From: Rhizobium giardinii bv. giardinii H152
GTDB lineage: Bacteria; Pseudomonadota; Alphaproteobacteria; Rhizobiales; Rhizobiaceae
Direction of reading: 5' to 3'
Assembly: GCF_000379605.1 (NCBI RefSeq)
Contig: NZ_KB902682.1
Coordinates: 1 to 64,000, forward strand
DNA length: 64,000 bases
Below, in pieces: positions 18,765 to 26,744 of the stretch (its first letter is position 1; each line of letters begins with the position of its first letter). A program made the position numbers and the translations under genes. The notes under the pieces were generated by a model. That model had not been told where the DNA came from. It saw nothing but the letters and a program-made list of their open reading frames with translations, and did not search any database.

Positions 18765-19065
18765 GTGGGCTGGGCCGGCCGGCGGGCATCGACAACTTTT
18801 TCACACAGCCCACGATCTTTCGGAGGTGACGTCCGACATGCGCATAGCTCGTGAGGAGATCGTCGGCCCGTGATTTCGATCATACCCTAAAAGGACGAAG
18901 AAGAGGCAATCGCCAGTCATCAGATCCGGATGCGCTTGCCGCGCGCATCCGTGCCGGCCAGGTTCATATCAACTCTCCCGCTTGGGACGGAGCGGCCGAC
19001 TTCGGCGGTTAAAAGCGATCGGGTATGGCCGCGAGTATGGTGTAGTATCTCGTGACGAAGTCCCA
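18765..19065 (+). pseudogene. aldehyde dehydrogenase C-terminal remnant
   Basis: Fragments in order on the plus strand: GRPAGIDNFFTQPTIF, then after a shift EVTSDMRIAREEIVGP and a TGA, then DEEEAIA, then DALAARIRAGQVHINSPAWDGAADFGG, a TAA where Tyr is expected, KRSG, and after another shift YGREYGV. This is the ordered C-terminal third of an NAD-dependent aldehyde dehydrogenase with at least two stops and three frameshifts. It sits between HAD copy 2 and the LysR gene, whose stop codon follows within about 10 bases. Confidence 0.75.
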
Positions 19066-19072
19066 TTCTCGG

Positions 19073-20002
19073 TTATTCACAAGGCGACGCCGCGCGGTTG
19101 GCTCGCCAGGGCAGTGGCTTCAGCGACTGACGAAGCATAGTCAGGAAAGCGGTAGTCCGCGCGCTTCGCCCGTGTCGCGATCCGAGGATGGCGACGATAT
19201 CGGCCGGCGGCAGCTTCCAGTTGGGAAGCACCTGCCACAGCCGTCCCTCGGCGAGGTCCTCTGCAACTGCCCACTCGGAACGCATCATGATGCCCTGGCC
19301 AGCCAGCGCCCAATCCCGAACGACGGCACCATCGTTGCTCGACATGATCGGATTAACGCGTACTGTCGCACTTTCCTGCTGTGATCCCTTGAACCGCCAG
19401 AGCGTTACATCCTCCTCATTCTCTCGGACGACAAGACAGCGATGTCGAGCAAGATCGGCGGGCGTAGAAATGGGCAGAGCCGAAGCGAGGTATTCTGGAC
19501 TCGCGCACAGAATTCGAGGGTTCGGCGCAAGTGTCGTCACGACCTGGTCCAGATGCGCGGATGCCCCGATGTGAACAACGACCTCATAGCTTTCAACAAG
19601 CAGAGCCGAGGGATGGTCGGACAGTTGCAGGGTGGCGGTGGCGCTGCCATGCTCTCGAGCAAACGCTTCCACAACAGGGGCCACATAGAACCTGCCGAAC
19701 CCGTGTGGTGCTGCGACCCTGAGGTGCCCGCGAACCGCTCCCCTACGATCAGCCAATGCCTCTGCAAGCGAGTGTATGGCATCGCTGACAATAACGCTGT
19801 GAGAAGCGACCAACGAGCCTTCTTCGGTAAGGCGCAGGCTACGTCCGGACCGGTCGATCAGCCTCACCCCGGCTTTCTCTTCAAGTGCGCGCAGGCGCTG
19901 GGTCACCGCCGGAGGTGTTACGTTCAGCTTTCTCGCGCTTTCTGCGAGAGACTTCGAGCCTGAAAGGACCGAAAAAAAAGCAAGATCGTCGGACGTGAGC
20001 AT
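19073..20002 (-). CDS. LysR-family transcriptional regulator
   Basis: A 309-residue LTTR. The N-terminal HTH is typical (LAFFSVLSGSKSLAESARKLNVTPPAVTQRLRALEEKAGVRLIDRSGRSLRLTEEG), followed by the periplasmic-binding-like effector domain. ATG 20002 is used; an upstream in-frame ATG would give an atypical leader. A 47-bp partly palindromic element at 20025-20071 lies just before the gene, between it and the remnant of a divergent PLP-enzyme gene. A second copy stands before the intact paralogue at 31358. That arrangement strongly suggests that this LysR protein controls the D-amino-acid operon 11 kb away. Confidence 0.9.
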   Translation of the reverse strand: MLTSDDLAFFSVLSGSKSLAESARKLNVTPPAVTQRLRALEEKAGVRLIDRSGRSLRLTEEGSLVASHSVIVSDAIHSLAEALADRRGAVRGHLRVAAPHGFGRFYVAPVVEAFAREHGSATATLQLSDHPSALLVESYEVVVHIGASAHLDQVVTTLAPNPRILCASPEYLASALPISTPADLARHRCLVVRENEEDVTLWRFKGSQQESATVRVNPIMSSNDGAVVRDWALAGQGIMMRSEWAVAEDLAEGRLWQVLPNWKLPPADIVAILGSRHGRSARTTAFLTMLRQSLKPLPWRANRAASPCE

Positions 20003-20024
20003 TAATCCACACCTAAACGGGACA

Positions 20025-20071
20025 TTCACCGCTCGTTAATTGCCATCTTTAGATCTTGGCGACAAGGTGAA
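20025..20071 (+). promoter_or_regulatory. 47-bp LysR-associated element, copy A
   Basis: The sequence begins TTCACC and ends GGTGAA (perfect inverted ends) with a TTAATTGCCATCTTTA core. It matches the reverse strand of 31382-31428 at 40 of 47 positions, with no gaps. Both copies lie just before an aldolase/dehydratase start (functional at 31358, decayed at 20089) in the same orientation. This is the kind of conserved divergent regulatory region a LysR protein binds. Confidence 0.8.
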
Positions 20072-20088
20072 ATTAAGGGATCGGATGA

Positions 20089-20245
20089 ATGGATGTAGCG
20101 ACGTTCGACTGAACTGGTTGGGCCGGGAGCGCTGCTCGATTGGGCGCCCGACTTCCGAGCGATCAATGCGCGACCGCCTCTTACTGTGATCACCGGCCGC
20201 TGGTACGCTTTTGAGGCCTGGACATCACGGAGAACTCGCAATGAA
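20089..20245 (+). pseudogene. internally deleted paralogue of the D-threonine-aldolase/D-serine-dehydratase-like gene
   Basis: The start ATGGATGTAGCGAC encodes MDVAT, matching MDLAT at the start of the intact gene (31358 leftwards), and is followed by a stop. The segment 20195-20241 matches that gene's last 80 bases (blocks TGCGC-ACCGC and TTGAGGCCTG, ending in an AATG like the TAATG junction with RidA). About 1 kb between the two ends is missing. The former target gene of the adjacent LysR regulator has thus been deleted down to its ends. Confidence 0.7.
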
Positions 20246-20292
20246 TGCTAAGGAGTGCGTCTGACAGCCGGATCTCTGTGGGATTCTGTACT

Positions 20293-20826
20293 TCAGGAAA
20301 AGTGATCAAAGTCAATCGGAACCGAAAAGCCCGTCTTCACCCGGTCCATGACCACCATCGTCTTGAAGCCTTTGATATCGGGATTTTCATAAAAGAACTT
20401 GCGGGTAAAGACCTCGTAGTCCTCCATGCTTTGAGCAGTGACAATCAGGACGAAGTCCGCGTCTCCGGTTACATAGTAACCGTTCATGACTTCCGGCGTC
20501 TGCCGGATCGATTGCTTGAACCGATCAACGATGTCCGCTCTTTCGCGCTCGAGCGTCACCAGCACAAGCATTGCGATAGGCCGGCCGACGAATTTGGGTT
20601 TCACAATCGAAACTTCCGCCTCAATCACACCCGCCTCACGTAGTCGCTTGAGGCGGCGCTGTACCGCAGTAGCCGAAAGACCGACCATCGCACCGAGTTC
20701 TTCGCTGCTGTGCTTGTTATGTTTTTGCACGATGCTGAGCAGGCGAGCATCAAGGCGATCGAGCTGCAATGGAAAATTCCGCATAATTTCATCGTTTGGT
20801 CGCCCCAGAAAGCAGGATTTCTTCAT
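20293..20826 (-). CDS. Lrp/AsnC-family regulator
   Basis: A 177-residue feast/famine regulator. The HTH lies at residues 20-70 (LDRLDARLLSIVQKHNKHSSEELGAMVGLSATAVQRRLKRLREAGVI) and is followed by the RAM ligand-binding domain (MLVLVTLERE..., VMNGYYVTGDADFVLIVTAQSMEDYEVF). Neither candidate start (20826 or 20784) has a clear ribosome site; 20784 would give the more usual short N-terminus. It is divergent from the aminotransferase/ABC operon starting at 21059, the usual arrangement when an Lrp protein controls an amino-acid utilisation operon. Confidence 0.9.
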   Translation of the reverse strand: MKKSCFLGRPNDEIMRNFPLQLDRLDARLLSIVQKHNKHSSEELGAMVGLSATAVQRRLKRLREAGVIEAEVSIVKPKFVGRPIAMLVLVTLERERADIVDRFKQSIRQTPEVMNGYYVTGDADFVLIVTAQSMEDYEVFTRKFFYENPDIKGFKTMVVMDRVKTGFSVPIDFDHFS

Positions 20827-21058
20827 GTGGTCAACAGTTGTCGGGAAATTCGGCGTTTGAATGCCCCTATGCTTCTTTTGGCAAGGCAGTGGGGCGACGG
20901 AAATGTCGAGAATGCCAGGGCGACATGCTCGGGGGTGTGGCGATCTTCCAGACGCTCTTCGGTTGCAGCTCGGTGTTGGCGCTGACCGCCATAAGGCATC
21001 GGGATGCGCAAACTCAAATATGTGGGCTTCGGCGGACTGGCCGCGCAAGGAAATGACG

Positions 21059-22459
21059 ATGACGAATATTGCTGAAATCGCAGAAATGGACCGCAGAACG
21101 GTTCTCCATCCTTTCACTTATCTAAAGGATTACGCATCGGGCGATACTGATCCTACCATCATCGAGACCGGCAAGGGCATTCGTATAAAGGATGCGACCG
21201 GCAGGGAGTTCATCGACGGGTTTGCCGGCCTTTATTGCGTGAACATCGGTTACGGTCGCACCGAAGTTGCGGAAGCGATCGCACGGCAGGCCTACAAGCT
21301 GGCCTATTACCATTCTTACGCCGCTCACACCACCGAAGAGCTGGCACGTCTTTCCGACCGGCTTGTCAGAATGGCGCCGGGAAACATGTCGAAAGTATTC
21401 TATGGCCTTTCAGGCTCCGACGCGAACGAAACCCACGCGAAAATCGTCTGGTACTACAATAACCTGCGCGGAATGCCGAAGAAGAAGAAGATCATCGCAC
21501 GTGAGCGCGGATATCACGGGTGTTCCGTTGTCGCCGGCTCGATGACGGGTCTTAGCTTCTACCACGATCATATGGACCTGCCGGTTTCCGGGATCCTTCG
21601 GACGGGCGTCCCGCATTTTTACCGGGGTGCACTGCCTGGAGAAACCGAAGAGGCGTTTTCGCAGCGCCGTGCCGATGAATTGGAGGCACTCATTATTGCC
21701 GAAGGGCCGGAAACGGTTGGCGCATTTATCGCCGAGCCGGTGCTTGGAACCGGCGGCATTACCCCGCCGCCCGCCGGATATTGGCCTAAGATTCAGGCGG
21801 TGCTTCAGAAATATGACGTGCTGCTGATCGCCGATGAAGTGGTTTGCGGATTCGGCCGCACCGGTGCCATGTTCGGATCGCATCTCTACGGTATGGAGCC
21901 CGATCTGGTCACTGTTGCCAAGGGTCTGACCTCCGCCTATGTGCCCCTGTCCGCCTCGATTGTGTCACAAAAAGTCTACGACGTAATGGAGGCAGCAACG
22001 CCGCGTGTGGGTTCCTTCTCGCATGGTTATACTTATTCCGGACATCCGATCGGCGCTGCGGCTGCAAACGCGGTCCTCGACATCGTCGAGCGGGAGGATC
22101 TGGCGGGCCAGTCCGCGACAAAAGGCGCCTACCTGCTGAAACGGCTGAAGGCGGAATTCGATCAGAACCCGATTGTAGGCGAAGTTCGCGGCGTGGGGAT
22201 GCTTGCTGCGCTCGAGTTCGTGTCCGACCGCGGAACCAAGGCCTCGTTCGATCCGGGTCTCAAAGTTGGAGCACGTATTTCCCAGGCGGCCCGTAATCGC
22301 AACCTGATTGCCCGGGCGATGCCGCACGGGGACATCCTGGGCTTCGCTCCGCCGCTGGTCATGACCGAAGCAGAAATCGATGAAATGGTCGCGATCGCGA
22401 AAGCCGCGGTCGACGAGGTACTGAAGGAACTGGACGCTCAAGGTGCTGTGGCTGGATGA
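21059..22459 (+). CDS. class-III aminotransferase (omega-amino acid/polyamine:pyruvate type)
   Basis: A 466-residue PLP-dependent transaminase: HPFTYLKDYASGD at the N-terminus, the substrate/PLP segment YGLSGSDANETHAKIVWYYNN, the Asp motif LIADEVVCGFGRTGAMFG, and the Schiff-base lysine in TVAKGLTSAYVPLSA. These features fit the omega-amino-acid:pyruvate or putrescine-type transaminases. AAGGA lies seven bases before ATG 21059. The stop overlaps the start of the ABC ATPase gene (ATGATG), so uptake and transamination genes are coupled. The downstream semialdehyde dehydrogenase would fit oxidation of the aldehyde product. Exact substrate unknown. Confidence 0.9.
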   Translation: MTNIAEIAEMDRRTVLHPFTYLKDYASGDTDPTIIETGKGIRIKDATGREFIDGFAGLYCVNIGYGRTEVAEAIARQAYKLAYYHSYAAHTTEELARLSDRLVRMAPGNMSKVFYGLSGSDANETHAKIVWYYNNLRGMPKKKKIIARERGYHGCSVVAGSMTGLSFYHDHMDLPVSGILRTGVPHFYRGALPGETEEAFSQRRADELEALIIAEGPETVGAFIAEPVLGTGGITPPPAGYWPKIQAVLQKYDVLLIADEVVCGFGRTGAMFGSHLYGMEPDLVTVAKGLTSAYVPLSASIVSQKVYDVMEAATPRVGSFSHGYTYSGHPIGAAAANAVLDIVEREDLAGQSATKGAYLLKRLKAEFDQNPIVGEVRGVGMLAALEFVSDRGTKASFDPGLKVGARISQAARNRNLIARAMPHGDILGFAPPLVMTEAEIDEMVAIAKAAVDEVLKELDAQGAVAG

Positions 22460-23304
22460 TGGATGACCAATTGGCTGGAAAGTTGTCAGGCATGAACGAG
22501 GTTCTGAAGGTCCATGAGCTGACCAAGGCGTTCGGATCCACGAATGTATTGGATGGCATCAGCTTCCGCATGAAAGAAGGGGAGGTGATCTCTTTGATTG
22601 GATCGTCAGGATGTGGAAAGAGCACCGCCCTCCGCTGCATCAACTTTCTGGAGACGCCGACGTCCGGGCAGATCGAGTTCCTGGGTCAGGAGATCTCTGT
22701 CAGTTGCAATAAGCGTGGCGAGAGCGAAATCGTCAACGCTTCATACATCAGAGCGTTTCGCCAGCGGATTGGCATGGTGTTCCAGAACTTCAACCTCTGG
22801 CCTCACCGTACCGTCCTCGGCAACGTGACGGTGGCCCTGGTCTATGCGCTGAAAATGACCAGAAAGGAGGCCGAAGAGGTTGCACTGTCCGCCTTGTCAA
22901 AGGTTGGCATGGCGAGCTTCCGGGACCGCTATCCGCATCAACTGTCGGGCGGGCAACAGCAACGGGTTGCGTTCGCGCGTGTGCTGGCAATGCGACCAAA
23001 ATTGATGTTGTGCGATGAACCAACATCCGCACTCGACCCGGAACTCGTCGGGGAAGTGCTGAAGGTTATCCGCACACTGGCCGAAGAGGGCGCCACGATC
23101 CTCCTCGTCACGCATGAAATGCGGTTCGCACGCGATGTGTCGAACCGGATGATATTCCTGCAAGAGGGCCGCCTTGAGCAGGACGACACGCCGGAAGAAC
23201 TACTTCGAAACCCCGCCACGGAAGGGGTAAAGCGGTTTCTATCGAACGTGATGCCAGCCAGCGCCCAGAGGCGTCTGGCCACAACAACAACCATAAAAGG
23301 GTAA
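22456..23304 (+). CDS. polar amino-acid ABC transporter, ATP-binding protein
   Basis: A 282-residue GlnQ/HisP-type ATPase: Walker A GSSGCGKS near residue 52, Q-loop VFQNFNLWPHRT, signature LSGGQQQRVAFARVLA, Walker B LMLCDEPTSALDPE, and H-loop VTHEMRFARD. It energises import of a polar or basic amino acid with the binding protein and two permeases that follow. The first ATG overlaps the aminotransferase stop; ATG 22492 (MNEVLKVHEL) would give the more standard N-terminus and may be the true start. Confidence 0.94.
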   Translation: MMDDQLAGKLSGMNEVLKVHELTKAFGSTNVLDGISFRMKEGEVISLIGSSGCGKSTALRCINFLETPTSGQIEFLGQEISVSCNKRGESEIVNASYIRAFRQRIGMVFQNFNLWPHRTVLGNVTVALVYALKMTRKEAEEVALSALSKVGMASFRDRYPHQLSGGQQQRVAFARVLAMRPKLMLCDEPTSALDPELVGEVLKVIRTLAEEGATILLVTHEMRFARDVSNRMIFLQEGRLEQDDTPEELLRNPATEGVKRFLSNVMPASAQRRLATTTTIKG

Positions 23305-23309
23305 CAGAC

Positions 23310-24125
23310 ATGATCAGCAAAATCTTCAAGTCAGCATTGGCAACCAGCTTGCTCGTCTCCGCTCTGTCCACGGCCGTTTCGGCCAAGGATGGCGTCCTGC
23401 GCATCGGCACGGAAGGCGATGCGCCGAAGTTCAGCATGGCTGACCCGAGCGGTAACGTGACCGGCTTTGACGCCGATATCGCCAATGGCATCTGCGCCGA
23501 ACTCAAGTTGAAGTGCGAGTTCGTGGTGCAGACGTTCAGCTCGTTGGTGCCATCCATGGACAGCGACCGGTTCGACGTCATCATTTCCGGTCTTGGGATT
23601 ACCGCCGAGCGCCAGAAGAAGATCGATTACTCCATTCCCTATGCAACCACGCCTCTTTACTTCGTCGTCGCGAAGGATTCTCCGCTCGCCGGACTGAAGA
23701 GCCTGCCCGAAATCGAAAAAGCCATCGAAGGCAAAAGTGTCGGCGTCGCCACCGGCACGACCTACGCCAAGTTCATCGAAAAGCGGATGCCTGGCGTCGA
23801 ACTGAAGACTTACGACGCAGTCACGCAGCAGACCGCCGACCTCGCAAGTGGTCGCATCGATGTTGCTTTCGGCGACTCGCCGACCTGGATGGACTTTCTT
23901 GCAACACCTGACGGCGCCAACTTCGCGAAGATCGACGTGAGGATCATGGCCATGGATGCCCCCGACGTTCTTGGGCATGGCATGGGCATTGGCATGCGCA
24001 AGGGCAACACCGAGCTCAAAGCGAAAGTGGACGCCGCGCTTTGCAAGATGGTCGATGACGGCAAAGTGAAAGAAGCCTCCATGCAGTGGTTCCAGGACGA
24101 CTATACCATTCCCTGCAAGAAGTGA
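23310..24125 (+). CDS. polar amino-acid ABC transporter, periplasmic binding protein
   Basis: A 271-residue solute-binding protein (SBP_bac_3 family). Signal peptide residues 1-25 (KIFKSALATSLLVSALSTAVSA), then LRIGTEGDAPKFSMADPSGNVTGFDADIANGICAELKLKCEFV, typical of lysine/arginine/ornithine-type binding proteins, including the dibasic and amino-acid-binding D-x-D-I region. It carries a C-terminal cysteine pair with Cys in ALCKMV and in IPCKK. It is followed by a strong hairpin (24139-24168) before the permease gene, which may raise the level of this transcript over the downstream ones. Confidence 0.93.
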   Translation: MISKIFKSALATSLLVSALSTAVSAKDGVLRIGTEGDAPKFSMADPSGNVTGFDADIANGICAELKLKCEFVVQTFSSLVPSMDSDRFDVIISGLGITAERQKKIDYSIPYATTPLYFVVAKDSPLAGLKSLPEIEKAIEGKSVGVATGTTYAKFIEKRMPGVELKTYDAVTQQTADLASGRIDVAFGDSPTWMDFLATPDGANFAKIDVRIMAMDAPDVLGHGMGIGMRKGNTELKAKVDAALCKMVDDGKVKEASMQWFQDDYTIPCKK

Positions 24126-24138
24126 TCTTTGAAGATGC

Positions 24139-24168
24139 GACCTGTCTTGGCTTGGTCCAAGGCAGGTC
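24139..24168 (+). promoter_or_regulatory. intercistronic hairpin after binding-protein gene
   Basis: A 12-bp stem (24139-24150 with 24157-24168, one G-U pair) and 6-base loop lie between the binding-protein and permease genes. No T-tract follows, so this is better read as an mRNA-stabilising or partial-attenuation structure than a terminator. Such hairpins are common after binding-protein genes of ABC operons. Confidence 0.6.
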
Positions 24169-24174
24169 ATTGGG

Positions 24175-24897
24175 ATGGTGTCAATGCTAGCTGAATTCTG
24201 GATATTGATGGTGGAGCGAGGCTGGGCGCTTGCTCTGCTGCGGGGAAGTGCCGTCACGATTGCGATCGGCCTGCTCGGCATGTTTTTAGGTTTTGTTGTT
24301 GCAACCCCGTTGGCTGTTCTGCGTTGGCAGAAAGTCGCCGTGGTTTCGCAACTTGTCGACTCCTATAGTATCGTTGTGCGTGGTGTTCCGGGGCTGCTGG
24401 TAATCTACCTGCTGTTCTTCGGGTCAGTCGATATGGTCAAGACCGTTGCCACCGCGTTTGGCTATCAGGACTCGGTTGACAATGCCTATCCATACATTGT
24501 CGGCGTGATCGCCATTGCTGCAATCTCGTGCGCTTATTCCATCGAGGTCATTCGCGGCGCACTTCAGGCGGTGCCCTATGGCCTGCTTGAAGCTGCGAAA
24601 TCGCTCGCCTTGCCAACGGGGATCACCTTCTCCCGCATCACCTTTCCGCTGGCATTACGGCTGGCGCTTGGAGGGATCAACAATGTCTGGCAAATGACGA
24701 TCAAGGACACATCGCTGATTTCGGTGATCGGACTGCAGGAACTGATGAGAACAGCCGCGATCGGGGCCGGAATTACCCGCTCTCCGTTCATCTTTTATTG
24801 CATCGCTGCGGCTTTGTTCTTCGGCATGACTGCCGTCAGTCAAACTCTGTTTTCCAGAGCAGAACGCGCGCTCAATCGCGGCTTCGGAGCGCGATGA
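24175..24897 (+). CDS. polar amino-acid ABC transporter permease 1
   Basis: A 240-residue HisM/GlnP-type inner-membrane permease with five hydrophobic helices; the N-terminal helix carries GSAVTIAIGLLGMFLGFVVATPLAVLRW. The cytoplasmic EAA loop is EAAKSLALPTGITFSRITFPLALRLALGG, where the ATPase docks. ATG 24184 with GGGATGG upstream is an alternative start. Two bases separate it from permease 2. Confidence 0.92.
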   Translation: MVSMLAEFWILMVERGWALALLRGSAVTIAIGLLGMFLGFVVATPLAVLRWQKVAVVSQLVDSYSIVVRGVPGLLVIYLLFFGSVDMVKTVATAFGYQDSVDNAYPYIVGVIAIAAISCAYSIEVIRGALQAVPYGLLEAAKSLALPTGITFSRITFPLALRLALGGINNVWQMTIKDTSLISVIGLQELMRTAAIGAGITRSPFIFYCIAAALFFGMTAVSQTLFSRAERALNRGFGAR

Positions 24898-24898
24898 T

Positions 24899-25579
24899 AT
24901 GAATCTCGATATCGTCACATATGCCATCCCCTTCCTACTTGTCGGCGCCAAGACGACATTGCTGATTGCCCTGTTCGGAATTGTCTTAGGATTCCCGTTC
25001 GGTATCGTCGTTGGCCTAGGGCGCGGCTCGAAGAATAGGGTTCTGCGCAACATCTGCGACAGCTACTGCGCTATATTCCGCGGGACACCGATGCTGGTGC
25101 AGATATTCATCATTTACTACGGATTGGCCCAGGTAAGCTTCATTCGTCACAACCCGGTTCTGTGGTGGCTGATCGGGGAGGGCCTAAACGCGGCGATCCT
25201 CGCCGTCGTGCTGAACACCGGCGCTTACACCGCTGAAATTTTCCGTACGGCTTTCCTCTCTCTGCCCAAGGGTCTTATCGAGGCGGCCGAAGCCTGCGGC
25301 ATGTCTCCCTGGCATGTCTTTACCCGGGTGAAGTTTCCGCTCGCATTGCGCCAGGCGCTACCCGCCTACAGCAGCGAGGCGGCCATTGTCGTCAAGGAAT
25401 CGAGCCTCGCGTCGACGATCACCGTCCTCGAAATCACTGGATACGCCAAGAGGTTGATGAGCGAGACCTTCGCTATCATGGATATCTTTATCATCACCGC
25501 TGCCCTCTATCTCGCCATGAACGTTGTTGCTTTGACGGCATTGAAACTCCTCGAACGGCGCCTGTCGTTTGTCCGATAA
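24899..25579 (+). CDS. polar amino-acid ABC transporter permease 2
   Basis: A 226-residue HisM-type permease partner: N-terminal LVGAKTTLLIALFGIVLGFPFGIVVGLGR helix, IFRGTPMLVQIFIIYYG, and EAA loop EAAEACGMSPWHVFTRVKFPLALRQALPAY. The start ATG follows the permease 1 stop with one base between (TGATATG), so the heterodimeric channel subunits are translationally coupled. Confidence 0.92.
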   Translation: MNLDIVTYAIPFLLVGAKTTLLIALFGIVLGFPFGIVVGLGRGSKNRVLRNICDSYCAIFRGTPMLVQIFIIYYGLAQVSFIRHNPVLWWLIGEGLNAAILAVVLNTGAYTAEIFRTAFLSLPKGLIEAAEACGMSPWHVFTRVKFPLALRQALPAYSSEAAIVVKESSLASTITVLEITGYAKRLMSETFAIMDIFIITAALYLAMNVVALTALKLLERRLSFVR

Positions 25580-25603
25580 CCTCTCACAAGAAGGGACTTG
25601 ACC

Positions 25604-25957
25604 ATGTCTAACCTCACTTTCGTCGACCAGAACAACCTGCCGGAGCCGCGCAAGGGTCAGCCCGCGCCCGACCGGCTTGTCGAGGGAAACCCGCAGTTCC
25701 TGTCCTGGGACATCGCCCAGACCGCTGACGGCGTTGTTCGCTCCGGCGTATGGGAAGCGACGCCCGGCGCCTATCGCTCGATCAAGGGCGAGACCTTCGA
25801 GGTTTGTGTCATTCTTTCCGGCGTTTCGGAACTGACCGAGGATGGCTGCGAACCGCGCCGGATCGGCGCCGGCGACAGCTTCGTCATGCATCCCGGCTTC
25901 GTGGGTACCTGGAAGGTCATTGAGACCACGCGCAAGCTCTGGGTCTGCCGCGATTAA
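25604..25957 (+). CDS. cupin-domain protein
   Basis: A 117-residue single-domain cupin. The core reads GVWEATPGAYRSIKGETFEVCVILSGVSELTEDG then GAGDSFVMHPGFVGTWKVIETTRKLWV, matching DUF861-type cupins (ureidoglycolate/ethanolamine-related). No full metal-binding His-x-His is present. AAGGGA lies before ATG 25604. It is the last intact gene of the transporter operon and probably acts on, or senses, an intermediate of the transported compound; this is inference. Confidence 0.85.
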   Translation: MSNLTFVDQNNLPEPRKGQPAPDRLVEGNPQFLSWDIAQTADGVVRSGVWEATPGAYRSIKGETFEVCVILSGVSELTEDGCEPRRIGAGDSFVMHPGFVGTWKVIETTRKLWVCRD

Positions 25958-26001
25958 ATCGTCACCAGCACGGTTCGTCCCATCCATTACGGTATTCGCT
26001 C

Positions 26002-26590
26002 ATGATCCAAACTCCGCGGCATTCGGTTAAATCAACGCCCTACCGGTGGGACGACTGCATCTTTGCGTCTCTGTCGGTTCGGGATGTCGACAAGACTTGT
26101 GATGTGGCCATCGTCTGGGGTGGATATACAGGCTTGTCCGCGGCAATCGAACTGGCGCGGGAAGGTCAGCATGTCCAGCTCTTTGATCGTCAAATTTTGG
26201 GTCAGGCAGCATCCAGCCGAAACGCTGGTATGGCGAGCGGTAGCATCCGACCGGGACGCAAGGAGCTGATCAAGCGCTTAGTGAGGACAGGGCAAATGGC
26301 ATCCTCATGGAAGGGAAGGCTGCGAGGCAGGATCTCTGGCATTTCCTTAAGGAAGAGAATGTCGAATGCGATTTCTTCCTGTCTGGTCTGTCGACGGAGC
26401 GATGACGGCCGACGAGGCCGAAGAGCTTCGCCGTCACGCCGGCTTCCTTCACCGCAACCTTGACTCGAGGCATTTCAGGTCGAGCGAGCGGACGTTGGAA
26501 ACGTACATCGGCACGGACTGGGAATCCACCGATCAAACCAATATGGTTTCACTTTGCGTCGGTGAGCTGCCACCACTCGCCACGTTGGGG
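26002..26590 (+). pseudogene. FAD-dependent amine/amino-acid oxidoreductase, frameshifted and truncated
   Basis: The N-terminus is recognisable as a PuuB/DadA-like glycine oxidase-fold protein: DVAIVWGGYTGLSAAIELAREGQHVQLFDRQ (GxGxxG partly damaged, GGG to WGG), SSRNAGMASGSIRPGRKELIKR. Shifts then move the reading to DLWHFLKEENVECDFFL and to MTADEAEELRRHAGFLHRNLDSRHF, after which homology ends near 26590. The C-terminal half (about 230 residues) is missing. It follows the cupin gene by 44 bases, so it was probably the catabolic oxidase of this operon. Confidence 0.8.
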
Positions 26591-26650
26591 CGTTGAGTTG
26601 CAGTATCTGAACGTGGAATTGGACTTCTACGCTGTACCAACTCAAAAATG

Positions 26651-26715
26651 GACAAATTTATTTGGCAAACCAATTTGGTTTATATTGACACCAATAGCGA
26701 AACCAATTTTATAAT
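26651..26715 (+). promoter_or_regulatory. promoter and operator of gabD, matching the site beside the GntR gene
   Basis: TTGACA (26685-26690) and TATAAT (26710-26715) are spaced by 19 bases. A 15-bp inverted repeat (AAACCAA-T-TTGGTTT, 26667-26681) lies directly upstream, and ACCAAT occurs three times at 26669, 26690 and 26702. The 40 bases at 26668-26707 match 36168-36207 at 35 positions, and similarity extends about 18 bases to the left. The most likely binder is the GntR/FCD regulator encoded at 35472-36140. Confidence 0.75.
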
Positions 26716-26744
26716 GGCGTTCACTCAAGCTCGGTTGGTAACGA

